Positions 12,051 to 25,189 of a stretch of DNA of 64,000 nt are shown here, piece by piece. Positions within the stretch are counted from its first letter, which is position 1. Every line of letters starts with the position of its first letter. A program made the translations under genes and the position numbers. The notes beneath the pieces are model-generated. The model ran no database searches and had not been told where the DNA came from. It saw nothing but the letters and a program-made list of their open reading frames with translations. This DNA is from Haberlea rhodopensis (lineage: Eukaryota > Streptophyta > Magnoliopsida > Lamiales > Gesneriaceae): positions 248,001 to 312,000 of the forward strand of contig CAJQUN010000171.1 in NCBI GenBank assembly GCA_907163345.1, in the 5' to 3' direction.

Positions 12051-12284
12051 GATAATTATAGTATTTCTCAAAAATACTTCAATTCCCGTTAACATGCTTT
12101 ACCCAAAACAAATAACACATATCCCAAATAAACATGCCACGACCCCAAAAACCCAACATATATCACATGCGCCCTGAAATGAAACTTCCCAATAATACTA
12201 ATCCAAACCCATGAATTAATACCCAAATCATCATAATTTAACTCAAATGATTAACATCACAATAATCATTTCGGGGATATCACA

Positions 12285-12300
12285 ATACTCCCCTACTTAT
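12285..12300 (-). promoter_or_regulatory. Polypurine tract of element B
   Basis: The sense strand is ATAAGTAGGGGAGTAT, immediately upstream of the 3' LTR and preceded by the conserved GGGGACGAAAT block of Tekay elements. Confidence 0.8.
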
Positions 12301-12341
12301 AGGATTTCGTCCCCGAAATCAAACTTGCTTACCAACATGAA

Positions 12342-14788
12342 TTAAAACAATAAAAGCATACCAGAAAACAACTCTGGATAGTGCTGCACCATGTGTCGCT
12401 CTGTCTCCCACGTGGCCTCCTCGACACCCCTACGATCCCACTGAACCTTGATCATAGGAATAACCTTGTTCCAAAGTCTGCGGTCTGCCCTATCCAAAAT
12501 CCTGGTAGGCCGCTCAACATAAGAAACATCGGACTCAATCTGCACCTCTGAAGGCTGCAACACATGTGAAGGATCTGGCTCATACTTCCTCAGCATAGAC
12601 ACATGAAATACGTCGTGTATACCAGACAGAGAAGGCGGTAAAGCCAAACGGTACGCCAGAGTACCAACACGCTGTAAGATCTCATACGGCCCCACGTATC
12701 TAGGAGACAACTTCCCCCGCATACCAAACCGTACAACGCCTCTGAAAGGTGAGATCTTCAGAAAAACTCTGTCGCCTAACTGAAACTCCAACGGCCTACG
12801 CCGCTGATTGGCATATGCTGCCTGTCTGTCCTGAGCTGCCTTCATCTTTCTCTTGATAACCTTAACTTTCTCTTCCATTTCCTGAACCAACTCTGGTCCT
12901 TCAACCGACTTACGGTCCAAGTCATCCCAACACAAGGGTGACCTACAACGCCTACCATAGAGGGCCTCGAAAGGAGCCATCTGTATACTCGCCTGGTAGC
13001 TGTTGTTGTAAGAGAACTCCACCAAGGCTATCGAGTCCTGCCATGATATGTCGAACTCTAGCACACAAGCTCTCAACATATCCTCGAGCGTCTGTATCGT
13101 ACGCTCGGTCTGTCCGTCCGTCTGAGGGTGATAGGCTGTACTCAGCCTCAACTCTGTACCTAGAGCTTTCTGCAGACCCTCCCAAAAATGAGATGTGAAC
13201 CGCGGATCTCGATCGGACACTATCGAAACAGGGATCCCGTGTAGTCTCACCACATCTCTGACATATAACTGTGCCATCCTCAAGTGCGTATATGTCATAC
13301 AGTAGGGAATGAAGTGAGCCACTTTAGTCAGTCTATCCACGACTACCCAGATGGCATCAAAACCCGAAACAGTCCTTGGTAAGTGGGTCACGAAATCCAT
13401 AGACACGTGCTGCCACTTCCACTCGGGTATCTCCAAACTCCTTAGTTCACCTCCAGGCCTCTGTCTCTCAGCCTTCACCTGCTGACAAATCAAACAGCGC
13501 TTGACAAATGAGGTGACATCTTGTTTCATATGCCTCCACCAGAACTGGCTGCGTAAATCCTTATACATCTTCTTCCCTCCTGGGTGGACACTCATCCTAC
13601 TGCAATGAGCTCGCTGTAATAAACCCTGACGCAACTCAGGTGCATCCGGAACCACCCATCTGTCGCCAAGTCTCAGAGAACCGTCCTCAGCCACTCTGAA
13701 TCTCGACGGCTGACCTGAATGAACCACTAATATCCATCTCTGAACCTCTGCATCGGTCCCCTGAGCCTTCCTGATGTGATCATAGATAACAGGCTCAGCT
13801 AGCAAGGTCAAACCTGTACTGGTGAAGAGGATACATCATAATCAAAACCCAAATGGCAGTAGGAGTCAAACATAGCTGATAGAGACATAGCATCCTCTGC
13901 TGTGCTCCTCACCTTCCGACTCAAAGCGTCGGCTGTCAAATTTGCCTTCCCCGGGTGATATTCGATTTCACAGTCGTAGTCCTTCAGCAGGTCCATCCAT
14001 CTTCTCTGCCTCATGTTTAACTCAGCCTGTGTGAACAAGAATTTCAGGCTCTTGTGATCAGTGAAGATGGTGAATGAGGTACCATATAAGTAGTGTCGCC
14101 ATATCTTCAAGGCGAACACTATAGCTGCCAACTCCAGATCATGGACTGGATACCTCGTCTCGTGTGGCTTCAACTGTCTCGACGCTTAAGCCACTACATG
14201 TCTGTCCTGCATCAGTACGCACCCTAATCCCTGTAGAGATGCATCGGTATAAAGAACAAATCCTTTGTTCTCCTTGGGTATCACTAGAACGGGTGCAGTA
14301 GTCAGTTTGTGTTTCAATTCCCTGAAACTCTGCTCACAAGCATCTGACCAACAAAAAGAGACTCCCTTCTGAGTCAGCTGAGTAAGTGGCTTGGCGATCT
14401 TTGAGAAACCCTCGACGAAACGTCGATAATAGCCAGCCAGACCAAGAAAACTTCGAATCTCACTGACTGAAGTAGGGGTAGACCAATCCATAACTGCCTC
14501 TATCTTCCTCGGGTCTACTGATATCCCCTCTCGTGATATGATATGGCCCAAGAATGCTACACTGTTTAGCCAAAACTCACATTTGCTGAGTTTGGCGTAC
14601 AACTGATGATCCGTGAGGATCTGGAGCACTATCCTCAGATGATCGGCATGATCCTCCTCATTCCTTGAATAGACCAGGATGTCATCAATGAACACGATCA
14701 CAAACTGATCGAGGTACTCCTGAAATACCCTGTTCATCAAGCTCATAAAAGTAGCAGGGGCATTCGTCACCCCGAATGGCATTACCAA
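12342..14788 (-). pseudogene. pol: B pol: RT C-terminus, RNase H, integrase, chromodomain-like tail
   Basis: Three frames, 14788-14186, 14173-13808 and 13811-12342. The first holds the RT catalytic box FIDDILVYS and the connection domain. The second holds RNase H ([30 protein letters not shown]). The third (489 codons, uninterrupted) holds the integrase zinc finger (H...H, CLICQQVKAE), the catalytic core (MDFVTHLPRTVSGFDAIWVV, then SDRDPRFTSHFW, then YHPQTDGQTERTIQTLEDML) and a C-terminal chromodomain-type tail (VQWDRRGVEEATWE). A stop near 14185 and a frameshift near 13810 break it. The integrase itself looks complete. Confidence 0.9.
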
Positions 14789-16026
14789 GAACTCATAGTG
14801 CCCATACGTCTAAAAGCCGTCTTTTGGACATCACCAGCTCTAACCCGCACTTGATGATAGCCTGACCTCAAGTCTATCTTGGAGTACACCTCTGTACCCT
14901 GAAGCTGGTCGAACAGGTCATCAATCCTCGGAAGTGGATATCTGTTCTTCACTGTGACCTTGTTCAATTGCCTATAGTCAATGCACAGACGCATTGATCC
15001 ATCCTTCTTTTTCACGAACAAGACTGGTGCACCCCAAGGCGATACACTAGGACGAATGTATCCCTTGTCGAGGAGCTCCTGCAACTGTACCTTCAGTTCC
15101 CTCAGCTCTGCCGGTGCCATCCTGTAAGGAGCACGGGATATAGCAGAAGTCCCTGACAGCAGCTCAATAGCAAATTCCACATCCCTGACAGGCGGAAATC
15201 CCGGAATCTCATCTGGGAACACATCAATGAACTCCGCCACAATCGGAATATCCTCAGCTCTTACTTCCTTTTCCTCAGATACATCCACAGCATAAATGAT
15301 GTAACCTGTGTGGCCGCGCTCCAATAATCGCGCCATCTTAACTGCTGATATAACCGGAATCTTTGGACGAGAGTCGTCCCCATAAAAGATCCACTGAAAC
15401 CCCTGATCAGACAGAAAACGTACAATCCTCTGCCGGCAGTCTACCACAGCTCGGTATCTGCTCAACACATCTATGCCGATAATACAGTCAAAGTCTGCCA
15501 TCTCTAACTGAATCAGATCGGCCATCAGATCATTGCCCTCAAAATAAATGAGGCAATCAGACAATAGCCGATCCGCAATCACATGCTTCCCCGTGGGTGT
15601 CGAGAACATAAGAGGCGTGGGTAACAGAGACGAGCACAAATGGTGTCCCTCCACAAAAGCAGTAGATACAAAAGAATGGGAAGCACCTGTATCTATTAAT
15701 ATAAGTGCAGGGTACGTAAATATATGGCACGTACCAGCAATGACCTCCTCTGGGGCTGCCTCAGCCCGCTCCCTGGTCAGCGCATACACCTGTCCCTGCG
15801 GCGGTCCTGCCATCTGACCTCCCTGGGGTCGTGGTGCAAACTGCTGCCTCTGTGGTGCCCTCCCAGCATCAAACCTTGGTCTAATCGGCCCCGAGTCTGC
15901 CTGTCTCTGTGGTGCTCTCCGATCTGGGCAACCTCGAGCCAAGTGGCCCACCTTGCCACAGATATAGCAACCCTGACAGTCCCGTGACAAGTGCCATCCT
16001 CCACAGTTGCTACACTTGTTTCCCAC
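14782..16026 (-). pseudogene. pol: B nucleocapsid, protease and RT N-terminus
   Basis: 414 codons. Residues 5-34 hold two zinc knuckles ([13 protein letters not shown] and [14 protein letters not shown]). The protease site [12 protein letters not shown] is near residue 112. The RT begins around residue 290 with the [40 protein letters not shown] and RSGYHQVRV motifs. A frameshift at about 14790, just before the FLVMPFG motif, moves the frame into the next segment, so RT is split. Confidence 0.9.
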
Positions 16027-16059
16027 TGTCTTGCTCCCCTGTGTGGGTCCCTTATTGTT

Positions 16060-16863
16060 CTACTTCTGACCCTGAGACTTCTTCCCACTAAATTTGGAAG
16101 ATGATGAGGCTCCACGAGCCTTGAACTGATCCCCTCGTGGCCTCAGACTATCAGTAGCAGGCCTCTGTGGTGGTACAGAAGGGGGTACCACATCCTTGTA
16201 CGCGTCCACCGCAATCTCCGCTAACTCTGCCCGTGTCAGGGCGTCATCAAATGAACTGGGGTTGTTGGAGATAACCCTATCAAATAGTTCTGGCCTTAAT
16301 CCCTTCATAAAGTTCCTCATCTTTGCATGGCTGCTGACAGCAATATGAGGCACATACCTCAGCAGTGAGGAATACTGCATAGCATAGTCCGACACTGACA
16401 TGCTACCCTGCTTCAAACTGTTAAATTCATCCTCTTTTAATTGTCTGGCAGCTGCAGAGAAATACCGGTTAAGGAACCGGGTCCGGAATACAGTCCATTC
16501 AACTGCCATACCTAGAGCTCTCAGCTCCATCACGGTGGTCTTCCACCACATAGCAGGCTTCTTAGCCATCTGAAACTCGGCTAACCTTAGCCAGGCCGTG
16601 CGTGCACAGGGTGCAGTCACAAGTATCTGCTCTATACGTTCCAACCACTCCTCAGCTACTTCACCAGACTCAATCCCCTCAAACATGGGCGGATGGAAAC
16701 TCAGAAACTGCTTCAAACTGAGCTCCCCTAGCAGTAACATCTGTACACTGGGCTCCACGCCCACAGCAGGTGGTGGTAGAGGATTCGGCGGAGCAATACT
16801 GGCATTCCTACTGTCCATATCCCCTATCTCCTCATTGGGGTTCTCCGGATTAATCTCAGCCAT
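16060..16863 (-). pseudogene. gag: B gag N-terminal part
   Basis: The matrix/capsid part of gag; the ATG at 16863 is preferred because the homologous gag of H starts at the same place (MA). It contains the retrotransposon gag domain (WLERIEQI, AEFQMAKKPAMWWKT, FLNRYFSAAARQLKEDEF, YVPHIAVSSHAKMRNFMKGL). A TAG near 16060 separates it from the nucleocapsid frame at 16026. Upstream is a pyrimidine-rich stretch ending in TTACAG/C just before the ATG, resembling a 3' splice site. Confidence 0.88.
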
Positions 16864-17058
16864 GCTGTAACACAAGAGTTAACAACAATACAAAAAGCAG
16901 TTCATAATATAAGCCGTTAGATAACAAGAGTATCATATTCAAAGCATGTTAGTATAACACTTATACAACCATATGCATCACATGCATAAGCATGCCCAAA
17001 TGAATACCTAGCCAACTTGTCTCTAAAGGCTACCCTTCACTCTTCCCTGGTTATCTAA

Positions 17059-17075
17059 CCACTGCTCTGATACCA
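17059..17075 (-). other. Primer binding site, initiator tRNA-Met type (B)
   Basis: The sense strand is TGGTATCAGAGCAGTGG, five bases inside the 5' LTR boundary at 17081. Complementary to the 3' end of plant initiator tRNA-Met. Confidence 0.9.
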
Positions 17076-17080
17076 CTAAA

Positions 17081-19380
17081 TGTGAGACCCCGTTATCACA
17101 TCAAGTTACTAAGGTGCAATTTAGAGAACTAAACGTTTATGTAAATATATCAGAGTAAAGTATCGTGTTGATTAACCTGAGCTTTAGAGATTACAGTACC
17201 AAAATGTTTCAAAAGGAAGACACAATTCCTACGAAGGTACTACGTTATAGTCTTACTCTACTCAGTAGAAGCTATACAAAAATTTCTCTAACATGCTAAT
17301 CCTGTAGCACTCCTTACAGCTCAGCAAATCAACCCCGACCCTGGTTCTCGTCAACAAAAGCACCTACAAAGACAACCCCCATCACGTGAGCATAAAACAA
17401 TTCATATTCAACATAATATGAAAGTAAAGCATAAATGCACAATCCTAAATACAAGCACTTCCTGTATTTCCAAGCATTTACAACGCTCATTGGTTGTCCC
17501 TGTACCATAACTCATAATAAAACACATTATATGAAATTATGGATCCTTTATGTATGTCATGACATATCACCTCTTTCTTTACATAGCCTTTGAGTCATAT
17601 ATCAACAGTTATTTTAATGCTTCATGCTACAGGAACTCATAATGAGCGGTACAATCCTCCCCGCTTCATTACTACAGGAACTCATAATGAGCGGTACAAT
17701 CCTCCCCGCTTCATTACTACAGAAACAAGCAAGAGCATTAAACATACACTGTGATCTCTCTTGACTCGTGGAATACACCTCTTTATTCCACAACACTTAT
17801 GCAACAACTATGCATAATATGCAACAACAATGCATAATAACATGTATCAAACTCCTAACGCATCACATTGCATTCATCATGTGTCAAAAGACAACATAAG
17901 TACATGTTACCGTTGGGATGCCCGTACGTCGCTTACGTACCTTTCCAAAATGTGGTGTGTTGCAGGACTCTATCCCCTGCGCTGTGTAGCTACCTGTGAA
18001 GGCTCTACACCAGTGTACAACACAATATTAGATGTCTCATTACAATCCAATATCAAAACTTTAACAAAATATAACAAATTATATTTTTCAACATTCTGGG
18101 TCTCTCGATCGATCGGCCCCTCTTCCCGATCGATCGAGAAGACGCATAAAATCAAAACCAAGATTCTGCCCCGCTCGATCGATCGAGAAGAAATGCCGAT
18201 CGATCGAGATGCTCTGTTCGAGAAATGCCAACCCAGAATTCTCGAACACCTGAAATCACACCCTTAAATCCAACATGTAAGACATACAACATGCCCAAAA
18301 CAACATGCTATTAGTTACAACACACTGCCCTGAGTGTATTCATACCAAAATTACACCCCAAACATAAGCCCACATGCATAAACGTCGATCATTTAAACAA
18401 GTACTCAACCAACGTTTCCGGAAACAGAACAACATATTTCATTACCAGATTTTTGAGTACTTCACTTCATGCTATTATATCTACCACATATAACATAAAG
18501 CATGCTCGAACAAACATGCCAAGGGCTTCACACAACTACCATGCATATTTTCACATCAAAGGTTTACCAAAAACCTAAGCTAAAGTGCATGACACCACCT
18601 CCTCAAAATCACTCCCGGACCATAATTTTCCAGAAAAACAGGGCATATTCCTTACCCAGATTTTCGAACACCCTTCTTTACATGCTTATTTCCTCAACAT
18701 AAAACATGCAACATGCTCAAGGAAAAATACAGAGAGCCTCACAATAACACCATAAAAGCATTTAAATCAAAGGTTTCAAGAAACCTAATCTAACATGTCG
18801 TTTTCTCGCCACCTAAAAACATGTATTCCAACAAGTTTAAAACAAAAACAGAGCATGGTTTCTCACCCTACTTTGCTCCGATTTTTGAAGGGTTTCCCGG
18901 CGATGAAAAGGGGCAAGCTCCTCAGATTATTGCTTAGCAAGTGCTGGTGAGGAATTGGGAGAGAAGGGTCGAGATTTGGGATGGCTGAGAGTGGTCAAAT
19001 GATTGAGCCAAGTGGGGTGGGAAGTCCGCCTGGGCACAGTGTGATTGGCATGGGTTGGGGGGGGGGGGGTGGTTGGGTGTTGGGTGGTATGATGTGTTAT
19101 GTTTTGGTCCCGGTATTTAGCACGATGTATAAAAATATCCTCACATGATAATTATAGTATTTCTAAAAAATACTTCAATTCCCGTTAACATGCTTTACCC
19201 AAAACAAATAACACATATCCCAAATAAACATGCCACGACCCCAAAAACCCAACATATATCACATGCGCCCTGAAATGAAACTTCCCAATAATACTAATCC
19301 AAACCCATGAATTAATACCCAAATCATCATAATTTAACTCAAATGATTAACATCACAATAATCATTTCGGGGATATCACA
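17081..19380 (-). repeat. Right (5') LTR of element B
   Basis: 2300 bp, from TGTGAGACCCC to GATATCACA, near-identical to 9982-12284. The palindrome cassette is at 18106-18206 and the GTACGT box at 17921-17941. Confidence 0.94.
18106..18206. promoter_or_regulatory. Palindrome cassette in B right LTR
   Basis: Copy of 11006-11106 with identical spacing (pairs at 21 bp). Confidence 0.85.
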
Positions 19381-19393
19381 AAATTGAAGACAA

Positions 19394-20692
19394 GTGAAAG
19401 AAGAAGAGGAAAGGACCATCATGGCAGAGAATCAAAGCTTACGACAGCTAGCTAATCCTACTTTGGATCAGCAGCCTCTCTGCATAACCTTTCCTACACT
19501 TGCTACTAATATAAATTTTGAATTAAAATCTGGCCTAATACATCTTTTACCTTCTTTTCATGGCCTTGCAGGTGAGGATCCGCATAAGCATTTGATGGAA
19601 TTCCATGTAGTGTGCAGTACAATGAAGACGACTGGAATAACCGAGGAACAAATCAAATTACGTGCTTTTCCGTTCTCTTTGAAGGACGCGGCTAAAGATT
19701 GGCTCTTCTATTTACCTTCTGGATCCATCACTACATGGAACGAGCTGAAAAGAACCTTCTTGGAGAAATACTTTCCTGCATCAAGAGCGATGAATATCCG
19801 CAAAGATATATACGGCATTAGACAACTCCAAGAGGAATCACTGCATGAATATTGGGAGCGCTTCAAAAAGCTTTGTGCAAGCTGCCCTCAACATCAGATA
19901 AGTGAACATTTACTGATTCAATATTTTTATGAGGGTCTTCTGCCAAATGACAGGAATTTGGTGGACGCTGCTAGTGGAGGAGCATTTGTAGATAAGACGC
20001 CAACGGAAGCAAGACACTTGATTGCGAACATGGCAGCCAACTCTCAACAGTTTAGAACTGCTCGATCGGACCATAAACTTAGGAAGCAAGGCGAGGTAAA
20101 TGTTTCAAGCCTCGAACAACAATTGATTGATTTAACAGGTATTGTGAAACAACTTGCGATCGGAATGGGACAAAGTGCTAAGGTATGTGGAATTTGTGCA
20201 CTACCGAGTCATCCAACTGACGCTTGCCCCAAACTTCAAGAACCTTCATTTGAGGAAGCAAATGCGGCAGGCGGATTTCCGGGACAACCACAACGGAAGT
20301 ATGATCCCTATTCTAGCACTTACAACCCAGGATGGCGAGATCATCCAAATTTGAGATATGGGAATCAAAATGAGCCACAGATGCAACAACACCCACCACC
20401 ATATAAGCCACCATTCCAAAGGCCACAACAAGCCATTCCAACCCCAACACCTGGTGAGTATTTAGAAAATATTGTTAAGGAACTTGCTAATGGATCTCTA
20501 AAATTTCAACAGGAGACAAGAGCAAGCATCCAAAGCTTGACTACTCAAATGGGTCAGATGGCAACATCAATAAATCGCATTGATTCTCAAAGATCAAACA
20601 CTCTCCCGTCACAACCAGTAGTGAATCCAAGGGAGAATGCAAGCGCAATTAAACTAAGGAGTGGGAAAGAACTCGAAAAAGAAGATGAATAG
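19394..20692 (+). pseudogene. gag: A2 gag
   Basis: 432 codons of Athila gag continuing after element B, starting with MKEEEERTIMAENQ. It has the full gag domain without the internal stop found in A1, and the CCHC knuckle (CGICALPSHPTDAC, 20188-20229). It ends at a private TAG (20690) where A1 reads through with GAG, so it is separated from protease by one nonsense change. Upstream, the first gag codons lie at 9807-9981 on the far side of B. Confidence 0.88.
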
Positions 20693-20722
20693 AAAGAGAT
20701 CAAGCCTACGGGAAACAATTCC

Positions 20723-22426
20723 ATGCAAGAAGAAGAACCAAAAGGTGAGTCTCCTCCACTCCGTGAGTATAAGATTGAACCCCCTTTCCCTCTCGCATAT
20801 CAGGAAGATAGGAGGAATGAAAGCATCAAGGACCTATACGAAACATTTCGAAGATGTGAGGTGAACATTCCACTGTTGGATGCGATAAAGCAAGTGCCGC
20901 GCTATGCAAAGTTCTTAAAGGAGTTGTGCACCACCAAGAGGAAACAAAGGCTTAAAGGATGCCACAAGGTTGAGTTGGGGGAGAACATCTCAGCAGTCAT
21001 CCAAAGGAAAATCCCTACCAAGTGCAAGGACCCAGGTATGTTCACCATTCCATGCACAATTGGCACAACACGTCTTGAAAAAGCTATGCTAGATCTAGGA
21101 GCATCGATAAATGTCATGCCATACTCTCTCTATGCTTCTTTAAATCTAGGACCTTTAAGTGACACAAGGGTAGTTGTTCAGTTAGCAGATAGATCTAATG
21201 CATACCCTAGGGGAATTTTAGAAGATGTCTTAGTACAGGTAAATGAGTTGGTATTTCCCGCTGATTTTTATGTGCTTGATATGGCAAAGGGGGACAATAA
21301 TAGTCCTATATTGTTAGGGAGACCCTTCTTGAAAACATCCAAGACTAAGATAGATGTTCATAGTGGCACACTTACGATGGAGTTTGACGGTGAGGTCGTT
21401 AAATTCAATTTACATGATGCCATGAAATATCCTTGTGATGATGATGATACTGTTTACTCTATCGATATTATTGATTACTTGTCCCAAGGGATCTTTGCGA
21501 CTGCAGGTAAAGACGAGTTGGAGATAGCCCTCACCACCCCTCTAGATCATTTTGAGGACGAGTTGCCACTTGGAGATGAAGTGGAACACAACATCATTGC
21601 GCTGGATACCACGCCCGAGATACAAGGTAATATTTCATTTGTGTCATTGCCTATTCCTAACTCTAGACCTCTCCCTTCGGTATCGCAGGCACCCACTATT
21701 GCGTTGAAGCCATTACCAAGTCACCTAAAGTATGTGTTCCTTGGAGAAGGAAACACATTATCGGTGATAATCTCTAGCAAGTTGGGAGATAGCAAAGAGA
21801 ATGAGCTCATTCAAGTGCTAGAGGAGCACAAGACCGCGATAGGATGGACCATTGCTGACATCAAAGGAATAAGCCCCTCGACATGCATGCATAGGATTCT
21901 ACTTGAAGAAGGATCAAAACCTACACGCCAACCGCAAAGGAAACTCAACCCACCGATGATGGAAGTTGTGAAAGAGGAAATCTTAAAGCTTCTTGCAGTT
22001 GGAATGATATACCCTATTTCTGATAGCCAGTGGGTCAGCCCTGTCCAAGTAGTTCCAAAGAAGACTGGCATTACAGTGGTGAGGAACAAAGACGATGAAT
22101 TAGTGACCACCCGCATTCAGAATGGGTGGAGTGTTTGCATTGACTACCACAAATTGAACACCGTGACCCGCAAGGACCATTTTCCATTGCCCTTCATTGA
22201 TCAAATGCTTGAAAGGTTAGCATGTCATTCTTATTACTGTTTTCTTGATGGATATTCCGGTTATTTCCAGATTGCAATTGCTCCGGAAGATCAAGAAAAG
22301 ACCACGTTCACATGCCCCTTTGGAACCTTCGCTTATAGGCGCATGCCCTTTGGACTTTGCAACGACCAGCCACATTTCAACGGTGTATGGTTAGTATATT
22401 TTCTGAGTTCACTGAGCACATATTAG
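20723..22426 (+). pseudogene. pol: A2 protease and reverse transcriptase N-terminus
   Basis: 567 codons. Aspartic protease site MLDLGASINVMPYS near residue 125, with the LLGRPFL flap-side motif after it, then the RT fingers and palm ([71 protein letters not shown]). The frame is lost at the same single-base deletion as in A1 (near 22368), immediately before the catalytic FMDD box. One RT residue (R to H in CIDYRKLN) differs from A1. Confidence 0.88.
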
Positions 22427-23634
22427 AGGTATTCATGGATGACTTTACTATTTATGGTGACTCATTCAATGCTTGTCTAACTAACCTTACCCTTGTCCTA
22501 AAGCGTTGCATAGAAACAAACCTTGTACTAAATTCTGAAAAATGCCAGTTTATGGTAGAGCAAGGTATTGTTTTGGGTCATGTGGTCTCATCAAAGGGTA
22601 TAGAGGTAGATAAAGCAAAAATTGATATTATTCAGTCTCTACCTTATCCTATTTGTGTGCGGGATGTGTGTTCCTTTCTTGGCCATGCAGGTTTCTATCG
22701 GAGGTATATCAAGGACTTCGCCAAGATAGCATCACCATTATGCAAATTATTACAAAAGGATATGGCATTCGAATTTGATGAGGCATGCAAGACCGCATTT
22801 GATACATTAAAGACATCCTTGACATCCACACCCATTATCCAACCTCCTGACTGGAGTAAGCCATTTGAGATCATGTGTGATGCAAGCGACTATGCAGCGT
22901 TTTGGGCCAAAAGATTGGGAAGATTTCTCATGCCATCTACTATGCTTCCATGACCTTGAATGATGCTCAGCGGCACTATTCCACTACTGAAAAGGAGCTA
23001 TTAGCTGTTGTGTTTTCTTTAGAAAAATTTCGATCTTATTTGCTCGGGGCTAAAGTTGTCATTTATTCTGATCATGCAGCCTTGCGGTACTTGATGACAA
23101 AGAAGGAAGCAAAGCCAAGACTAATAAGATGGATCTTATTGTTGAGTGAATTTGATGTTGAAATCAAAGATAAGCGAGGCGCAGAAAATAAAGTGGCGGA
23201 CCACCTAAGTCGTTTGGTTAATGTGAATGATACACCGTGTCTAAAAGAAGAATTCCCGGATGAACGACTATTTGCTGTACACGACATTTTACCATGGTAT
23301 GCAGGTATTGCTAATTTTTTGGCCACTAACACTTTTCCTAATGGATTGAATAGGAATCAATGCGGGAAAATTCGAAGCGACGCCAAGTATTATGTTTGGG
23401 ATGAGCCATACTTATGGAAACATTGTGCGGATCAAGTCATCAGGCGTTGCATTCCGGACAATGAGGTATCTTCTATACTCTGTTTTTGTCATTCCCATGA
23501 GGTTGGTGGCCACTTTGGAGCCAAAAGAACGGCACACAACATATTAGAATGTGGATTCTTTTGGCCAACTTTGTTTCATGATGCATATAATTTCTGCAAA
23601 TCGTGCCATGAGTGTCAAAAGATAGGCAACATAT
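22357..23634 (+). pseudogene. pol: A2 RT C-terminus, RNase H and integrase zinc finger, cut by element C
   Basis: Frame 22357-22953 carries the RT catalytic FMDDF and the connection region. Frame 22902-23634 carries RNase H ([24 protein letters not shown]) and the integrase HHCC finger ([26 protein letters not shown]). The junction near 22898 has the same small deletion as A1. Reading stops at CATAT (23630-23634) where element C entered; any continuation beyond that translates C LTR sequence. Confidence 0.88.
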
Positions 23635-25189
23635 TGACCGCTTATTTTTTTAACAAAAGATATTTCAAAGAATGGGTTGAAGCGATTCTACCGCAAGTGC
23701 ACGGTTGACAAGTTTTAGTATAGTGAAAATTAAGTACAGGTTGTCGAATCCACAGGGACTAACGTATAAGTACCAAATAAGATTAATAAAATTATATTTA
23801 GCCTACGATAAAAGAAATTTGATTAACTAAAGCTAGATTAAACTAAAGAATAAAGATTAAACTAGAAACAAAGAATAGAATGGTTCCGGAAATGCGAAGG
23901 TAAGTCACTCGAGAAAATTACCAAGCTCGTCGTTCAATTATATTATCTCTACTGATTCAACGGAATTCTCAAATTATCACTCAATTGATTTTAAAGGTGA
24001 AAGGTTTTCACTATTATTCGATACACTCTCTCGAGCTGTAACGAAACTAACAATAAATTAGAATAAGTCACTCTCGTGCACCTATTTACTAATTCAAAGT
24101 TGCTTAAATTATCAAAACCTTATAACTCTAAATCTTTCGATTTCAAGTTCTCACATATGCGATATCATCTCTCGATCTCAATCGTGACATACATCATAAA
24201 TTAATGGAGCGTGTTACAACGTTATCTCTCGATCTCGGCTGTAACTCTCAAATTCAATCAAAGCTAGCTAGACTTTGATCTACACATGCAATTAATCTAT
24301 GAACAATAAATATCAATGCGCTCAAATACCAATGAATCAATATATCAAACACAACGAACTAAAACTTCAATAATATAAACCAAATTCAATTCAAATCAAA
24401 TACAGATGAGTTTTCTTGTCTCTCGACCTCAAAAACAACAAATGAAAATGAAAATCAAATAAACTAAAGTTCAGAAATACGATAAACGGTGGATGAATCC
24501 GTGCGTTGCACCGTGATTTCTTCTCTTGTTTCTTCCTTGCACTCCGGAACGGATAGGCTCGACTTTGGACGAAGAACGGAGATTGGATCTCCTTGGGCGG
24601 CGGCTAGGGCGGCTGCTCTTGACCTAAAAATGTCTGATATTCTCTGTAAAATTCGTCTCCTCTTTTGTGTAGAAGAGAATCCCCCTTAATAGCCCTCCAG
24701 AATCACGATAAAAAAGGAAAATAAAATCTTCAGATCTCGCGTCTCGATCGATCGAGAATTTCACCGATCGATCGGTGCACTGTTCACGCCAGCTTTTGGA
24801 ACTTACTGCCTCGCTCGATCGATCGGGAATTTCCACCGATCGATCGAGAATTTGAAAATTTCAGCTCCGAGGTTACTGCCTTTCTCGATCGATCGATATT
24901 TCCACCGATCGATCGAGCCTTCGAAAAATCAGACTCTTGCTTCTGGCTGGCTCGATCGATCGAGAATAAATCTCGATCGATCGAGATCTGAAGAAACCAT
25001 CTTCAATATTTTCATCATCTTTTATGCCTCGATTTCGCCCGTTATCTTCTCATTAGCTCATTTCTTCCACTTCCGATCAAACTTCCTGAAACAAACGAGT
25101 AAACACCAAAAAGCATAATATCATCCAGGAAAAAGTACGGAAAATGGGAAGAACTTACAGTTAAAATCACTCAAAATCTAAGCCTATCA
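23635..25189 (-). repeat. Left (3') LTR of element C
   Basis: 1555 bp, TGACCGCTTA to CTATCA, equal in length to the right LTR. The palindrome cassette is at 24745-24983. The 66- to 88-codon open frames inside it occur in both LTRs and translate cassette DNA, so I treat them as non-coding. Confidence 0.94.
24745..24983. promoter_or_regulatory. Palindrome cassette in C left LTR
   Basis: Eight cores at 24745, 24765, 24816, 24837, 24886, 24906, 24953 and 24974: four pairs at 20, 21, 20 and 21 bp, with 51, 49 and 47 bp between pairs. Flanks alternate between TC/GA and AC/GT and stay self-complementary. Confidence 0.88.

Larger units (their letters stand above)
9982..12284 (-). repeat. Left (3') LTR of element B
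   Basis: TGTGAG...ATCACA, 2303 bp, nearly identical to 17081-19380. It contains a long G-run near 11955, a 45-bp tandem duplication (10526-10615), the GTACGT box (10821-10841) and the palindrome cassette (11006-11106). Short open frames inside are identical in both LTRs and look non-coding. Confidence 0.94.
9982..19380 (-). mobile_element. Element B: Tekay/Del-lineage Ty3/gypsy LTR retrotransposon
   Basis: A 9.4-kb insertion bounded by TGTGAGACCCC and GGGGATATCACA. The LTRs are 2303 and 2300 bp and the exact target duplication is AAATT (9977-9981, 19381-19385). The primer site is initiator tRNA-Met type at 17059-17075. The polypurine tract includes the conserved GGGACGAAATCCTATAAGTA context of Tekay elements. 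The LTRs differ by a G-run length and a few substitutions, so it is a recent insertion although the coding region is broken. Confidence 0.95.

Noticed and set aside
24489..25118. 66- and 88-codon frames in C LTR (also 33024-33653)
   Set aside because: LTR-internal, span palindrome cores, identical in both LTRs only by descent.
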